From the NCBI GenBank assembly GCA_950022655.1, contig OX465584.1, positions 27,749,469 through 27,813,468 on the forward strand: 64,000 nt of DNA, written 5' to 3'. This document shows, in pieces, positions 1 through 9,811 of the stretch. The translations under genes and the position numbers were made by a program. The notes under the pieces are model-generated. The model was given only the letters and a program-made list of their open reading frames with translations. It was not told the origin of the DNA and ran no database searches. How positions within the stretch are numbered: position 1 is the stretch's first letter; the number at the start of each line of letters is the position of its first letter. This stretch comes from Alentia gelatinosa (Eukaryota > Annelida > Polychaeta > Phyllodocida > Polynoidae).

Positions 1-1253
1 AGGCATATACGCAGGGCTTTGTTTTGAAGAACCTGTAGAGCATCAGTGTATTTCTTTGCAGCACCATGATATAATATATCTCCATAATCAAAATAGGGAA
101 GTATTGCAGTAGAGTATATTGATATTGCTGCATTTTGTGTTAAATAACTACGCATTTTTGCCAGTTGGTATATGCGATAGGAAATACTCTTTTTCATAGA
201 AGCAAAGTGATGACTATAATTCAATTTTTGATCTATGACAATACCCAAATATTTATAAGAGAATACACGTTTTAAACGTTTTCCATCAATAGATAGCTTA
301 TTATCAATACCCAGATCTGTTGTTCTTTTTGATGGAAAGTACATAAATTTTGTTTTGGTAATATTAATACTAAGCTTATTTTGTAAACACCAAGTTTCAA
401 CCATATCCAAATCAGTTTGGACACTGTCAAATAACAAATCCACATCACTGCCATGTTGATAAACTACAGTATCGTCAGCAAAAAGAATCGTTTTTGTTTT
501 CTTAAGGACACATGTAAGGTCATTTATGTACAAAAGAAACAAGAGCGCCCCCAAAATTGAACCTTGCGGTACACCATGTTTAACCGGAAGAGCAGAGGAA
601 TGCTTGTTGTTAGCCTTGACACATTGCGTTCTATCTTTCAAATAATTCCTAAACCAGTTCAAACATATGCCTCTGATACCATAGGTTTCCATTTTTTCAA
701 GCAATATACCATGGTTCACAGTATCAAAGGCCTTCCGAAAGTCAATATATACAGCCAGGGTGCCTTTCCCCACATTTCTATTTGAGAGTACATCATCCGT
801 TAAAACCGAAACAGCCTCAATCGTAGAGTGAGATTTTCTGAAACCAAACTGATTTTTTACAAGTATATTATTTTCATCTACAAACGCCATTACACATTTA
901 TAAACAAGTTTTTCCATCATCTTATAAACTATTGGCAACAGGGATATAGGCCTGAGATTATTCGCCTGATATGAGTCCCCTCCTTTCGGAATTGGAACAA
1001 TGACTGACGCTTTCCAATCAGTAGGAATAACATTGGTTTCAAAGATACAATTAAACAGATCAACAAATCGATCAGGAATCAGATTAACAGCATCTATAAA
1101 AACTCTTGAAGATATACCATCAAGCAGGGATTGCTTATTTGGACTCAGTTCTTTTAAAGCAGTAATCACTTGTTCTTTCGTAACCAGCAGGTCTACAATT
1201 TCATTTTCACTTCTTTTATCATAAGCCATCCATGGTAATGTCATATCTGCTGC
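1..1253 (-). pseudogene. LINE reverse transcriptase (3' part, runs off window)
   Basis: Direct in-frame continuation of the endonuclease ORF past the TGA at 1254-1256; the frame then stays open to base 1. It encodes the RT that copies element RNA at the nicked target. Motifs in minus-strand order: IPKGG, LRPISLLP, NQFGFRKSHST, IDFRKAFDTVNH, HGVPQGSILGALLFLLYINDL-type block (GVPQG at 561-575) and catalytic FADD (471-482), then thumb sequence with KYLGI and ILPYFDYGD. The 3' end lies outside the window. No frameshift is seen, so a single stop separates this copy from an intact ORF. Exact clade within CR1/L2/Jockey is not settled. Confidence 0.85.
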
Positions 1254-2549
1254 TCATTTATCACCTATGCTTAAGAAGTAGCTATTTATATACCCAGGGA
1301 TATCAACACTATCCACCAAAATCTGTTTTTCATCTTTTAATTTTATTTGGTCACTACCCTGATTTTCTTGTGTGCCAGGAAGTATTTTACCAATCGTACG
1401 CCAAAATTTCTTACTATCATTTTTATGTCTCTCAAGTTCACCTAGCGTATAAACTTGCCTTGCCGATTTGACCAATTTATTTACATCATTTCTAGCTCTT
1501 TTAGCTCTAGCCCAATCATCTCCATCTCCAGTATTTTTAACTACCCTTAGGAGTCGATTTTTGTCTCTAATACGCTCAATAATCTCTAATGATATCCAGG
1601 GTTCATTTGTTTCTTTAACAGTGAAGGATTTAAGTTTACAATCAAGATTCAAATAAGCTAGTATGGCTTCTTTAATCTGATCCCATTTAACCTGGCTACT
1701 CAAGGTATCATCAAAAGTACTCCAATCATGATTTTTCATCATGTCTCCAAAACTATCAGTTGAGTAGTTTCTGTAGGACCGTCCCTGCACTTTCTCTTGC
1801 TTGGACTTCACCTTAATACCCTTTTTAATAGCAAAGACTATTTGATGATCACTTAAACTATTTAATAAAACTCCTGACAATGTAATGTCATTCAGGGTAG
1901 TAAAGATCAAATCAATGATAGAGCCTCTATTAGAGTACCTAGTAGTATCCATGATTAACTGTCTCAAACCATTTTGTTCCATTTCAGTAATCAACAATCT
2001 AACATCATTCTGATTTCTAAATGCTACATTGATATTGAAATCACCCAAAACCACAAGGTCTCTGATCTTATCCCTTTTCATATTTTGTATGACATCAATC
2101 AAACTCTCAACAAAAGAGACATAATTACCATTATTTGGTCTATAGACATTCAAAACAGCTAGGCGCTTAGTAAAAGGTCTCTCAATTAGGACGATCTGAA
2201 GTTCAATATCTTTGTTACTTAAGTTTAGGTGTTGGAATTTAACAAAATCATGTTGTATATCTTTTCTAATATAAGTACATAAACCACCTCCAAGCTTTGG
2301 TTTTTCATCAGTTTCATTTACCTTCCAAGTTCTATCTGCCCGTTTTCTCTTGTATCCATTTAACATGTAAGAGTTTTCAGAGTCTAGATCAGTAAGCCAG
2401 GTTTCTGAGGCAGTAATAATTTCCCATTTATTTTGTTGCGCTTCAATAGCAAGTGATTTGTAGGAAGATCTTAAGCTTCTTAAGTGTGTATGAATAAATT
2501 TCAACCCCTTGAATGAAGCCATAGTAGATCCATCGTGTAACATTGTCAT
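1254..2549 (-). CDS. LINE endonuclease region (5' part of EN-RT ORF)
   Basis: 431-aa open frame encoding the apurinic/apyrimidinic-type endonuclease that nicks target DNA during LINE retrotransposition, plus the linker before reverse transcriptase. Visible motifs: ETWL (Glu49), GGG at 87-89, VYRP (135-138), LGDFN (168-172), DLIF (Asp213) and SDH (233-235), in family order. The opening motif reads IHTHLRSL, where the usual catalytic Asn is His22. The frame ends at an in-frame TGA (1254-1256), beyond which the same frame continues into the RT. The start is the first Met upstream of the domain, so the true 5' end is uncertain. The combination fits the CR1/L2/Jockey group of non-LTR elements. The stop and the Asn-to-His change suggest a dead copy. 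Confidence 0.85.
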   Translation of the reverse strand: MTMLHDGSTMASFKGLKFIHTHLRSLRSSYKSLAIEAQQNKWEIITASETWLTDLDSENSYMLNGYKRKRADRTWKVNETDEKPKLGGGLCTYIRKDIQHDFVKFQHLNLSNKDIELQIVLIERPFTKRLAVLNVYRPNNGNYVSFVESLIDVIQNMKRDKIRDLVVLGDFNINVAFRNQNDVRLLITEMEQNGLRQLIMDTTRYSNRGSIIDLIFTTLNDITLSGVLLNSLSDHQIVFAIKKGIKVKSKQEKVQGRSYRNYSTDSFGDMMKNHDWSTFDDTLSSQVKWDQIKEAILAYLNLDCKLKSFTVKETNEPWISLEIIERIRDKNRLLRVVKNTGDGDDWARAKRARNDVNKLVKSARQVYTLGELERHKNDSKKFWRTIGKILPGTQENQGSDQIKLKDEKQILVDSVDIPGYINSYFLSIGDK

Positions 2550-3315
2550 GATGAGTCTGGGTCAATTTCCCAGGAATAAGCTATACTATCATACATACAT
2601 TTGAAGTACAGGACAATACTAAGTCTTACAATGCATGCCTTAAAGATAAGTAATAAGATGACCAACAAGCAGCAAAAGGCTGCAACAAGAAACACGAAAA
2701 AAATAAAAAGACAAAAATATCGGCCATTTCGACCATCTTTGTCATAGTAAGAAAGAGGCAGATTTCCTACCGGTCGTTCACGGGCTCTTCCACTGTTCTA
2801 TTCATAGCCACAATTTCGTAAATAGTATTCAAGCTTCTGGAAAATTCTTTTCTTCGAGAATAATAGTAATATAATATTATTTGTTAATTTTCTGTTTGAT
2901 TTTTTTGTCTGGATATCGATTATTTATGATTTATTTTCGTATTTCCGTTATTACACAAATTCGTGTTGCTATGTATCGTAATATCACTTGGCACTTCATA
3001 TACTTGTTGTTACATTGCTGTAAATCACTATTCTAGTCTTATTTGATCATTATGGGCCATATTTTCAGGTTTACCCACAAATATCACATATTTGCGTATT
3101 TATTTGCTTGCAATCGTCTTTGTTTACATTTTGTAACAACCGTTTACGCATGGCATCGCGGCATCGCGTCATAAATAGGTCAGTAGATTTTCCTAACCAA
3201 TCAAACTGAGTCTTCAAAGTGTGGTGGTATGGCGCCATACCGGCACAGTATGGTGGTACGGCTAAACTACCACTTGCATAGCAGAGGTTGGTATTTGGAT
3301 TATTTTTAGGCATAG
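2550..3315. other. Spacer between LINE and Penelope-like element
   Basis: AT-rich, no gene recognised. It probably contains the 5' UTR of the LINE on the left and the 5' flank or leader of the Penelope-like element on the right. A perfect 16-bp palindrome (GGTATGGCGCCATACC) lies at 3226-3241, followed by an imperfect further copy of the GTATGGTGGTA theme. Confidence 0.4.
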
Positions 3316-3762
3316 GTGTATAGTACTACAGACTACTTCTCACGTAGTTTGAATACCAAGGTGCCCGATAAAGCGCACCGACAGGCCGACTCGCACGATA
3401 TGTCCGAGACCGCCGCTGACACGCCGTGTCAACGCACTGACAGTGCTCGAAGCACCACTGTCAATGTACCCACACACCCTGTGACACTGGACCAGTCAAA
3501 CACGACTGACCAGAGTAATTTGTCATGTCTGTTAGCACTATCAGAGCTTAACAGCACTGATTACAATGTAGATAAGGACTCATTACTTTCAAATAATAAG
3601 TCTAATCCATTGGTTTGCAAGGGGGACCTTACAACACTCTCTGAACAAGTTGAACTTAGATCAGGGGCTAGTTCCACAACTAACCCACCGAATTCTAGTC
3701 AAGTTGGGATAGAAAACCCAAACTTATGTTCTTCTTCTTCTGTTTTTCTTCTGCACAGGTGA
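3316..3762 (+). CDS. PLE upstream ORF (Ser/Thr/Asn-rich, unknown)
   Basis: 148-aa open frame immediately 5' of the main PLE ORF and in a different frame. It is rich in Ser, Thr and Asn with no domain I recognise. The last codons lie in a pyrimidine-rich stretch (3726-3754) ending in a CAG at 3757-3759, which resembles a 3' splice site. The real exon may therefore end earlier and be joined to the next ORF. It could alternatively be a non-coding leader that happens to be open. Confidence 0.35.
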   Translation: MYSTTDYFSRSLNTKVPDKAHRQADSHDMSETAADTPCQRTDSARSTTVNVPTHPVTLDQSNTTDQSNLSCLLALSELNSTDYNVDKDSLLSNNKSNPLVCKGDLTTLSEQVELRSGASSTTNPPNSSQVGIENPNLCSSSSVFLLHR

Positions 3763-4886
3763 TTGATGAACTTCTACCGCCGCCGGTGCATAGGGCTTGG
3801 CGCGACCTCAGGGAAGCCAATTGCCGTATGCACAAGAGCGAAGCGAGGGGGAGTTTCTACCGCACCTGTGTGGAGACCGATCATATTGAGCAGTGGGCAG
3901 CTGGCCTAGCGCCAATTCCAGCCTACCTCAACCAAGATGCTCGCCACCAGATTGTAGACGAGAGACGTCGCTCAAGCCTCCGCATCATGGAGATAGCGGC
4001 GACGACCCTGGCACGTCAACAACAGATAGCACGAGACGAAAAACGTCACCTATCAGAAATGATAGAATCAGCTGTTATCAAGAGCGGCAAGTCCCAAGAG
4101 GCTGCAGAGGAGGCAGTCAAACAGACGCGCAGACACACTGATATCTCCGCGAAACGGGACTGGAAACGCGAGAAGTCTAATCTGGACGAACGCATCCAGA
4201 ACAGACACAAACGGGCACCGACTGCGATATCAAGGTGGGGGAAACAACAGGGGAAATGTAACAACTCGCCTGTAGAAACCTACCAAGCTGATAAGGTAAC
4301 AAGTAAAGAACCTGAACTTTACTCATTGTGTTGTTGTTCATCTGATAGCTTTCCAATATATGAGTCTGTGACTAAATTGGGGGGAAGCAGTGGAAAAAAG
4401 AACCTAGACAATGTACGATCAAAGATAAGTAAAAACTTAGAAGATGTACAGAATAAAGCAAACCCTATTGCAACAAAAAGGCTGACGCGGGAAAACCAGT
4501 CGAACACAGGCAGGTCAACCGAAACCGGCAACGAAACCAGCGATAGGGAGCTCTCCGAGCAAATAAAACCGACAGGTAGCAACGAACCGGGCAAACCACC
4601 GGAAGGTATCGTTAAAAAGGGTAACACTGTAGTGAATCTCTCTAGTAGGAAGCTAACTGATCTTGAGTTCTCAGTCCTAAATAAGGGCTTGAACTTCTGT
4701 CCAACTCAAACTAAAATCGAGGAGGGCGAAGTAAAGCTAGAACTTGATAAATTCCACAGAAATCTGAAAATTAAACAATTCTGGGAAAAACGTAACAATG
4801 GTAACACTAAAAGTGGGGAAAAACAACCCCAACAACAAAACCAAGTCACCACCCCGAGTAGAAACATACTGGCCTTTGACAGCTGA
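3726..4886 (+). CDS. PLE N-terminal ORF with conserved pre-RT motif
   Basis: 386-aa frame. The first ten residues translate the pyrimidine tract, so the authentic coding part probably begins near base 3760 (VIDELLPPPVHR...). Residues about 20-160 are charged and helical (Arg/Glu-rich). Near the C terminus comes the PLE signature VVNLSSRKLTDLEFSVLNKG followed by LNFCPT, which precedes the RT in Penelope proteins. The frame stops at 4884-4886 and the RT follows in other frames. An intact PLE would read this segment and the RT as one protein. Confidence 0.6.
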   Translation: MFFFFCFSSAQVIDELLPPPVHRAWRDLREANCRMHKSEARGSFYRTCVETDHIEQWAAGLAPIPAYLNQDARHQIVDERRRSSLRIMEIAATTLARQQQIARDEKRHLSEMIESAVIKSGKSQEAAEEAVKQTRRHTDISAKRDWKREKSNLDERIQNRHKRAPTAISRWGKQQGKCNNSPVETYQADKVTSKEPELYSLCCCSSDSFPIYESVTKLGGSSGKKNLDNVRSKISKNLEDVQNKANPIATKRLTRENQSNTGRSTETGNETSDRELSEQIKPTGSNEPGKPPEGIVKKGNTVVNLSSRKLTDLEFSVLNKGLNFCPTQTKIEEGEVKLELDKFHRNLKIKQFWEKRNNGNTKSGEKQPQQQNQVTTPSRNILAFDS

Positions 4887-6277
4887 AAAGAGACCTAAAA
4901 GACCACTCCACCTGGACTGCCCCACAGGGCTCGGCTAATCTAGAAGGTTTTATAGCAGTCAATGAAATCTCTCTCTCTCAGAAAAATGTGGGTAAAAGAA
5001 AAATCAAACAAAACATCACTTGGGGAGAAAGATCTAGTCTAAAAAACCTGGCAGAAGATAATGAAATCACAATCAAGCCAGCAGACAAGGGGGGGGGGGG
5101 CAACGGTAGTAATGAATACCTCTGACTATGTAGCAGAAGCTAATAGACAACTAGGTGACAGCAAGGTGTACCAAAGAATGGAAAAAGTTCTAACAGACTT
5201 TCATAACTCAGAAATCACTAGCAAAATAGAGAAAATGATAGTGAATGGAGAGATAAGTAGAGACCTGGGTGAGAGCCTGAAAACAAAAAAGGCTAGAAAT
5301 CCCCAAATATACTTCCTACCCAAAATGCACAAGGGGAAGAACCAACCACCGGGCAGACCGGTAGTGTCAGCAAATGGTTGCCCGACAGAAAAATCTCAAA
5401 ATTTGTAGATCACTTTTTGAAACCAGAGGTCCCAAAAATAGACTCATATATTAAAGACACCAACCACTTCCTGAATGAAATAGCGGAAATGGGGAAGTTG
5501 GATGAGGGCGATATACTCGGCACTCTAGATGTGAGCGCCCTGTATACGAATATACCGAATGATGAAGGTATAACGGTGATCAAGGAAAAGCTGAAACAGG
5601 TCCGAAAAGACTACTAGAAATGGTCTTAAAGATGAACAACCTTCAATTTAATGGCACAAATTACCTACAAATCAGCGGTACGGCAATGGGGACTAGACTG
5701 GCCCCGTCGTACGCTAACCTCTTTATGGAGAACCTTGAAAAGGAACTTCTGGGAGGATACCGACTCAAACCAAAAATATGGCGTAGATATATTGACGACA
5801 TATTTTTCGTATGGCAGCCGGTGAAATCGAAATAAGGGAATGGATGAAGTGGTTGAATGAATTTCACACGACCATCAAATTCACTTCAGATGAATCAAGG
5901 GAGTCAATAAACTTCCTAGACACCACGGTGCACAAGGGGGAGGGGGTAAGGTGTATACTGACCTATACATCAAGCCCACAGACGAGAACACATACCTGAG
6001 GTATGACTCTGCCCATCCCCCCTCGCAGAAAAGAAGCATCCCATATTCCCAACTGCTACGGGTGAAACGAATATGCAGCAGGGATACTGATTACGAGCGC
6101 AATGCGACCCGTAAAATTTGGGAATTTAAAGAACGGGGTTACCCAGACACTCTCCTAAAGGAGTGTAAATCCCGAGTCGATGATCTGGATCGTGGAGATA
6201 TAAGAGCTCCACGGAAAAAGAAAAAAGAAGAACAAGTGGAGGAAAAAATCTTCCTCACCAGCACATACAGACAATGA
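4887..6277 (+). pseudogene. PLE reverse transcriptase, multiply frameshifted
   Basis: The telomerase-like RT is present almost end to end but scattered over frames. Readable blocks: ITIKPADKGG (about 5065-5100), FLPKMHKGK and GRPVVSANG (5310-5385), LDVSALYTNIP (about 5524-5556), SGTAMGTRLAPSYANLFM (about 5674-5727), catalytic RYIDD with YIDD at 5788-5799, and INFLDTTVHKG (about 5908-5940). Frame changes fall near 5090 (a run of G), 5390, 5617, 5835 and 5955, with a stop at 6275-6277. The G-run break could be a sequencing error; the others look like genuine decay. Confidence 0.8.
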
Positions 6278-6295
6278 TGCAATATCCTGCCTGAG

Positions 6296-6895
6296 GTGAT
6301 ACTGGGAAAATCCACGACCACCAAAAGTATCTATCAAAGCAAACTAATGAAAGGGTACAAAAGACCCAAGAACATCAGGGACTACCTGATACGGGCTAGA
6401 ACACAATACGCCCCAGACACAATGAAAAAGACTCGGAAAACAGGGGATACACGCAACATGTGCAAAAAGATCAACTGCAAACACTGCAGCAGACTGAAAC
6501 GTGAAGGAACAGTGAAGTCAAAAACAAATCACTCCACCTTCACGACGAAGCACAATGTTTCGTGCAACAGCTCGAACGTCATTTACTGCATTGAATGCAC
6601 TAAATGTGGCCATCAATATGTGGGCCAAACCAAAAGGAAGGTCAAGGACAGGATCTCAGAACACCTGAGATCCATCCGGAAAAGGTTAAAAATAAGTGAT
6701 GTCCCGACACATTTCAATCAAGCAGACCACTGCGGAGAAGAAAATGTGTCTGTACACATTTTGGACTTCATTTTCCAACACCCAGACAGTGACCGGGCAA
6801 AGAAATTGAGGGACAAAATAGAGTACAACTGGATCCATAGACTGCAAAGTCAGGCTCCAAAAGGTCTAAACACAATGGACAGCAGATATGGATAG
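6296..6895 (+). CDS. PLE GIY-YIG endonuclease domain
   Basis: 199-aa open frame forming the C terminus of the PLE protein. Residues 55-65 hold a Cys cluster (CKKINCKHC) like the linker finger of PLE endonucleases. Residues 95-125 carry the GIY-YIG core: VIYCIECTKCGHQYVGQT, then R119 in DRISEHL. HF follows near 139, a Glu/Asn-containing EYNWIHRL near 166, and PKGLN near 188. This domain is thought to nick DNA for target-primed insertion. It is the longest undamaged stretch of the element and is probably not translated here, since the RT upstream is broken. Confidence 0.8.
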   Translation: MILGKSTTTKSIYQSKLMKGYKRPKNIRDYLIRARTQYAPDTMKKTRKTGDTRNMCKKINCKHCSRLKREGTVKSKTNHSTFTTKHNVSCNSSNVIYCIECTKCGHQYVGQTKRKVKDRISEHLRSIRKRLKISDVPTHFNQADHCGEENVSVHILDFIFQHPDSDRAKKLRDKIEYNWIHRLQSQAPKGLNTMDSRYG

Positions 6896-9040
6896 GACCT
6901 GAGAAACAATGCAATGTCAAAATTTTTTTTCGAACAGCGCAAGCTGACGAGAGGATTTGAACCAATAATATTCCCACTAGGGCCCTGTCCACTACATCTG
7001 TGAGTGATCTGCAGTAAAGCGCCACTACCTATTACGGCAAAAAAACAAAGCCCTAATACACACTAGAGAGCCTCGGTAAAACAGGCCTGAAGAGATATCC
7101 CTATCGAAACTACGGAGTAGAACGGCCCCCCCAGATAGGCAGGACCGTTGGTTAAGATATAATAAATTAGAAATCTCAACCAAGTATGAAACCACCCCCA
7201 CCTGACCATAAGAAACGCAGTGCTACTAAGCAAGTGTAGGGAGACAGGGTCCCAGACCCATAAACACTCACTAGGAGGCAGCAGCAATACCCACTGGCAC
7301 CTGCACACCCCAAGTGACATGTTTCTCCCAACAAATCAATATAAAATCGATCCCGATTGGTCACAGCACGACTCCCGCCAAAGCAGGGGGGTGACTGACC
7401 AGTCAGGGTTGAGGTCAAGGGTCCAAAATGGGTTTAAACCTATTAGAACAAAGGTTTCAAGTGACAGTGATGCGCACCGGGCCCGCGAAACGCCGGCCGC
7501 ACATACACACAGATCACTCGCTCAGTAGTCGCCTCCACCGACGCCACGTTTTTTCAATTATCAGGAAATCATCTAGGAACTGAGATTGGTTGACTTTCTC
7601 ATAGGGACTTGAGTCATTTCAGGAAATATCATTATTGGTGAGTTATGCCATCTATCTTTGTTGTATGCCATCCACTTACTCATTGTGTCTATGTGAGATC
7701 ATGTCTAGTCCATCTTAGTCTCTTGGTGTTATAAGAGACACTCATTGACAGTAACTATTGACACCAGAATGAGACATCTTGCCTGATTAGACCATGGGTC
7801 ATATGAACTGGCTTTGCTGTCAATACTATGGAATTGTGAACTGTTGTGAATGTGAACACTGCTTATTAAATATATGAACCTTACTTCACTCTCTGGCCTC
7901 TTTCCTATGAAGAAGACACATAGAAATTAGTCAGATTATTATCAGATTACTTCTCAATATTAATTATCATATAATTAACAAATGATTAATGATTCGATAT
8001 TCCCTATGGTCCTCGTCGTCGAATTGGATTTAATTTAGATTCTGGTAGACAATTCGACACACTGCTGAGCGATGCTTTACCTTCCCACGTTAATTGGTTA
8101 ATTAACATTAACTAATTAACCCAATAGATTTGTATTCACGTTTATAATTAAGTTTCAAGCCTCATCCCCGCACTCTGTACTATAGCAGAACGGTGGTTAG
8201 TTCTCCTACTGTCCACCAGACGTCTCTGACAACTGGCATGTAGTTAACAATAATCCGTACTCTCCTAGATGTCTGCACAACTCCGTACTTAAGAGTTTCC
8301 CATTCAATAGTCTATACCTCTACATGAATTACGTTACCACTTCCACAATTATATCATATCATTACGAATTAAACAATACCACTACCAGAACAACCTATTA
8401 ATATGTGTTAAATGGAAAAAGGTTAATCTAAAGATGTTAAGACATTTTCTATGGGGAAAAAGGTCATATTCCTATGATTCTATGGCCAATTACCTGGCAG
8501 AGTGTGATTGGACACAGTTTTAGCCTGTCCTGACCCTGATCTTTAAAGGGGAATAATGCAAGGTCATACAAATGATTATCTTAATTTAAGTCATCCTATC
8601 AAAGGAATGACTTTTAAAAGGTTTAAAGACCCTTGGTTAAGGGGTCTATTCTGACCTGAATGAATAAAAAGTCTGAATTTATAAAGAATATGATTATGTA
8701 AAGAAATACTGTTTTTCATGTACTCTAGATTTAAGTCACCTAGCTCGGTAACAATGTAACTAGGGTTTTTCAAAGTGTATTTATGTAATAAAGGCTTCAG
8801 GGCAGGTTGTTTTTCATTCTCGCCAAATCAAAAATGACTCGTCTGTTATATTTCTATTATATCAACTTCATACCTATTTATTATTACAGCTATATATCAT
8901 TATATCTCCCTAAATAATGAAATTCATATGAATCTTATTAATGCTAAAAATGAGTACAGTAAAGAAACTCACGGGACAAACAAAGGGACTTTTGGCGACT
9001 CTAATTATAGGAACTGACAAAATGGAAAAGGAGTATCAAT
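6896..9040. other. Gene-poor spacer 3' of the PLE
   Basis: No convincing gene. The first 130 bases likely include the PLE 3' UTR; on the minus strand a tRNA-like B-box (GGTTCAAATCC) lies at about 6953-6963. Around 7640-7910 there is a TATAAG-like sequence and TATTAAAT that might be LTR debris, but no ends are visible. 8085-8125 is an AT-only inverted stretch of repeated TTAATT words. Confidence 0.3.
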
Positions 9041-9044
9041 ACTT

Positions 9045-9560
9045 GCATCTTGGAGGATGTCAACAGGGAAACCATACATGCTGCGGATTCTCCTGATTAC
9101 ATAAACAAATATTTATGTTGGATAGGCAAGAAACTATTTCATGAACATAATCAGCGGAGCATGCCTGTCTAATCACAACACGAGAACAGATTCACCTAAA
9201 TATCATCAACTTCACCTTGACATCTGACAAAAATTAGGTGCTATTAGTAGGCATTGATATCTCAGATTACAAGTCTTCAGGAGTGAAGGATATGAATTGC
9301 AAAATAAAAAAAAATTAAAAAATCCTTGATAATTTTAGCTGATAAATCTATTCATCTGTTAAATGCTGGAATAATAGTGATTGATTGGAAAGCTGGCACT
9401 GTGATGCTAGTTCCAAAGGGAGGAAAGCAAACCATGATGTATACCTGCATCTACTAAGATAATCGAGAAGCTTTACAACCGGTTGGAAGAAATATTCTTT
9501 CTAATAACTAACAACAAGTATGGTTTCAGATTTGGCTTAGGCACCAAGATTGCCGACCTT
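9045..9560 (+). pseudogene. LINE EN-RT linker and RT fragment
   Basis: Degenerate LINE remnant. About 9060-9150 translates to AADSPDYINKYLCWIGKKLF, the linker pattern before LINE RTs. About 9375-9545 gives DWKAGTVMLVPKGGK, then KLYNRLEE and NKYGFRFGLGTKIAD, matching the first RT blocks. Stops and frameshifts separate them, and palm motifs with FADD are absent. 5' and 3' limits are not visible. Confidence 0.6.
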
Positions 9561-9631
9561 TCCAAAGAGTGTAGTCTCCGATATCCCAGCTATAATAGGT
9601 ATTCAGGATATCGGAGAAATCGACTTCATTC

Positions 9632-9811
9632 ATGGGAGGAGGTTTATTTGAGCGGATATTTACCAGGGTAGTGGAAGGCAAACTCAGGCCTGGATGGAAT
9701 GATCAGTCAAGGATAGATCTTATGAGAATTGCAATATCCCAGGAAGGCTCAGCACTCCACAAGGCAATGATAAAAGTAAAGACAAGCGGAAGGAGGGGGA
9801 ACAAAGTGTGA
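9632..9811 (+). CDS. Short open segment, unknown (59 aa)
   Basis: 59-codon frame from ATG 9632 to TGA 9809-9811: GGGLFERIFTRVVEGK, then LRPGWNDQSRIDLMRIAIS and a basic tail. The composition looks protein-like, but there is no recognised domain. It follows a LINE fragment and a 12-bp inverted repeat (9575-9586 and 9606-9617), so it may be the end of a decayed element or an isolated exon. A chance ORF is also possible. Confidence 0.2.
   Translation: MGGGLFERIFTRVVEGKLRPGWNDQSRIDLMRIAISQEGSALHKAMIKVKTSGRRGNKV

Larger units (their letters stand above)
3316..6895 (+). mobile_element. Penelope-like element (PLE), degenerate
   Basis: A Penelope-like retroelement recognised by the PLE N-terminal motif NLSSRKLT...LNKGLNFCPT, a telomerase-like RT with LDVSALYTNIP, GTAMGTRLAPSYANLFM and RYIDD, and a C-terminal GIY-YIG endonuclease after a Cys-rich finger. 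The order RT then GIY-YIG is diagnostic. The RT is broken into at least five frames. The upstream ORF is separated from the main ORF by what looks like a 3' splice site. Limits given are those of coding matter; terminal pLTR structures were not found, so the real element may extend to either side. Confidence 0.85.

Noticed and set aside
6940..6975. Hammerhead ribozyme in the PLE 3' region (CTGACGAG near 6944)
   Set aside because: PLEs can carry hammerheads and CUGANGA is present, but the expected GAAA strand and flanking stems are not seen; GAACC follows instead.
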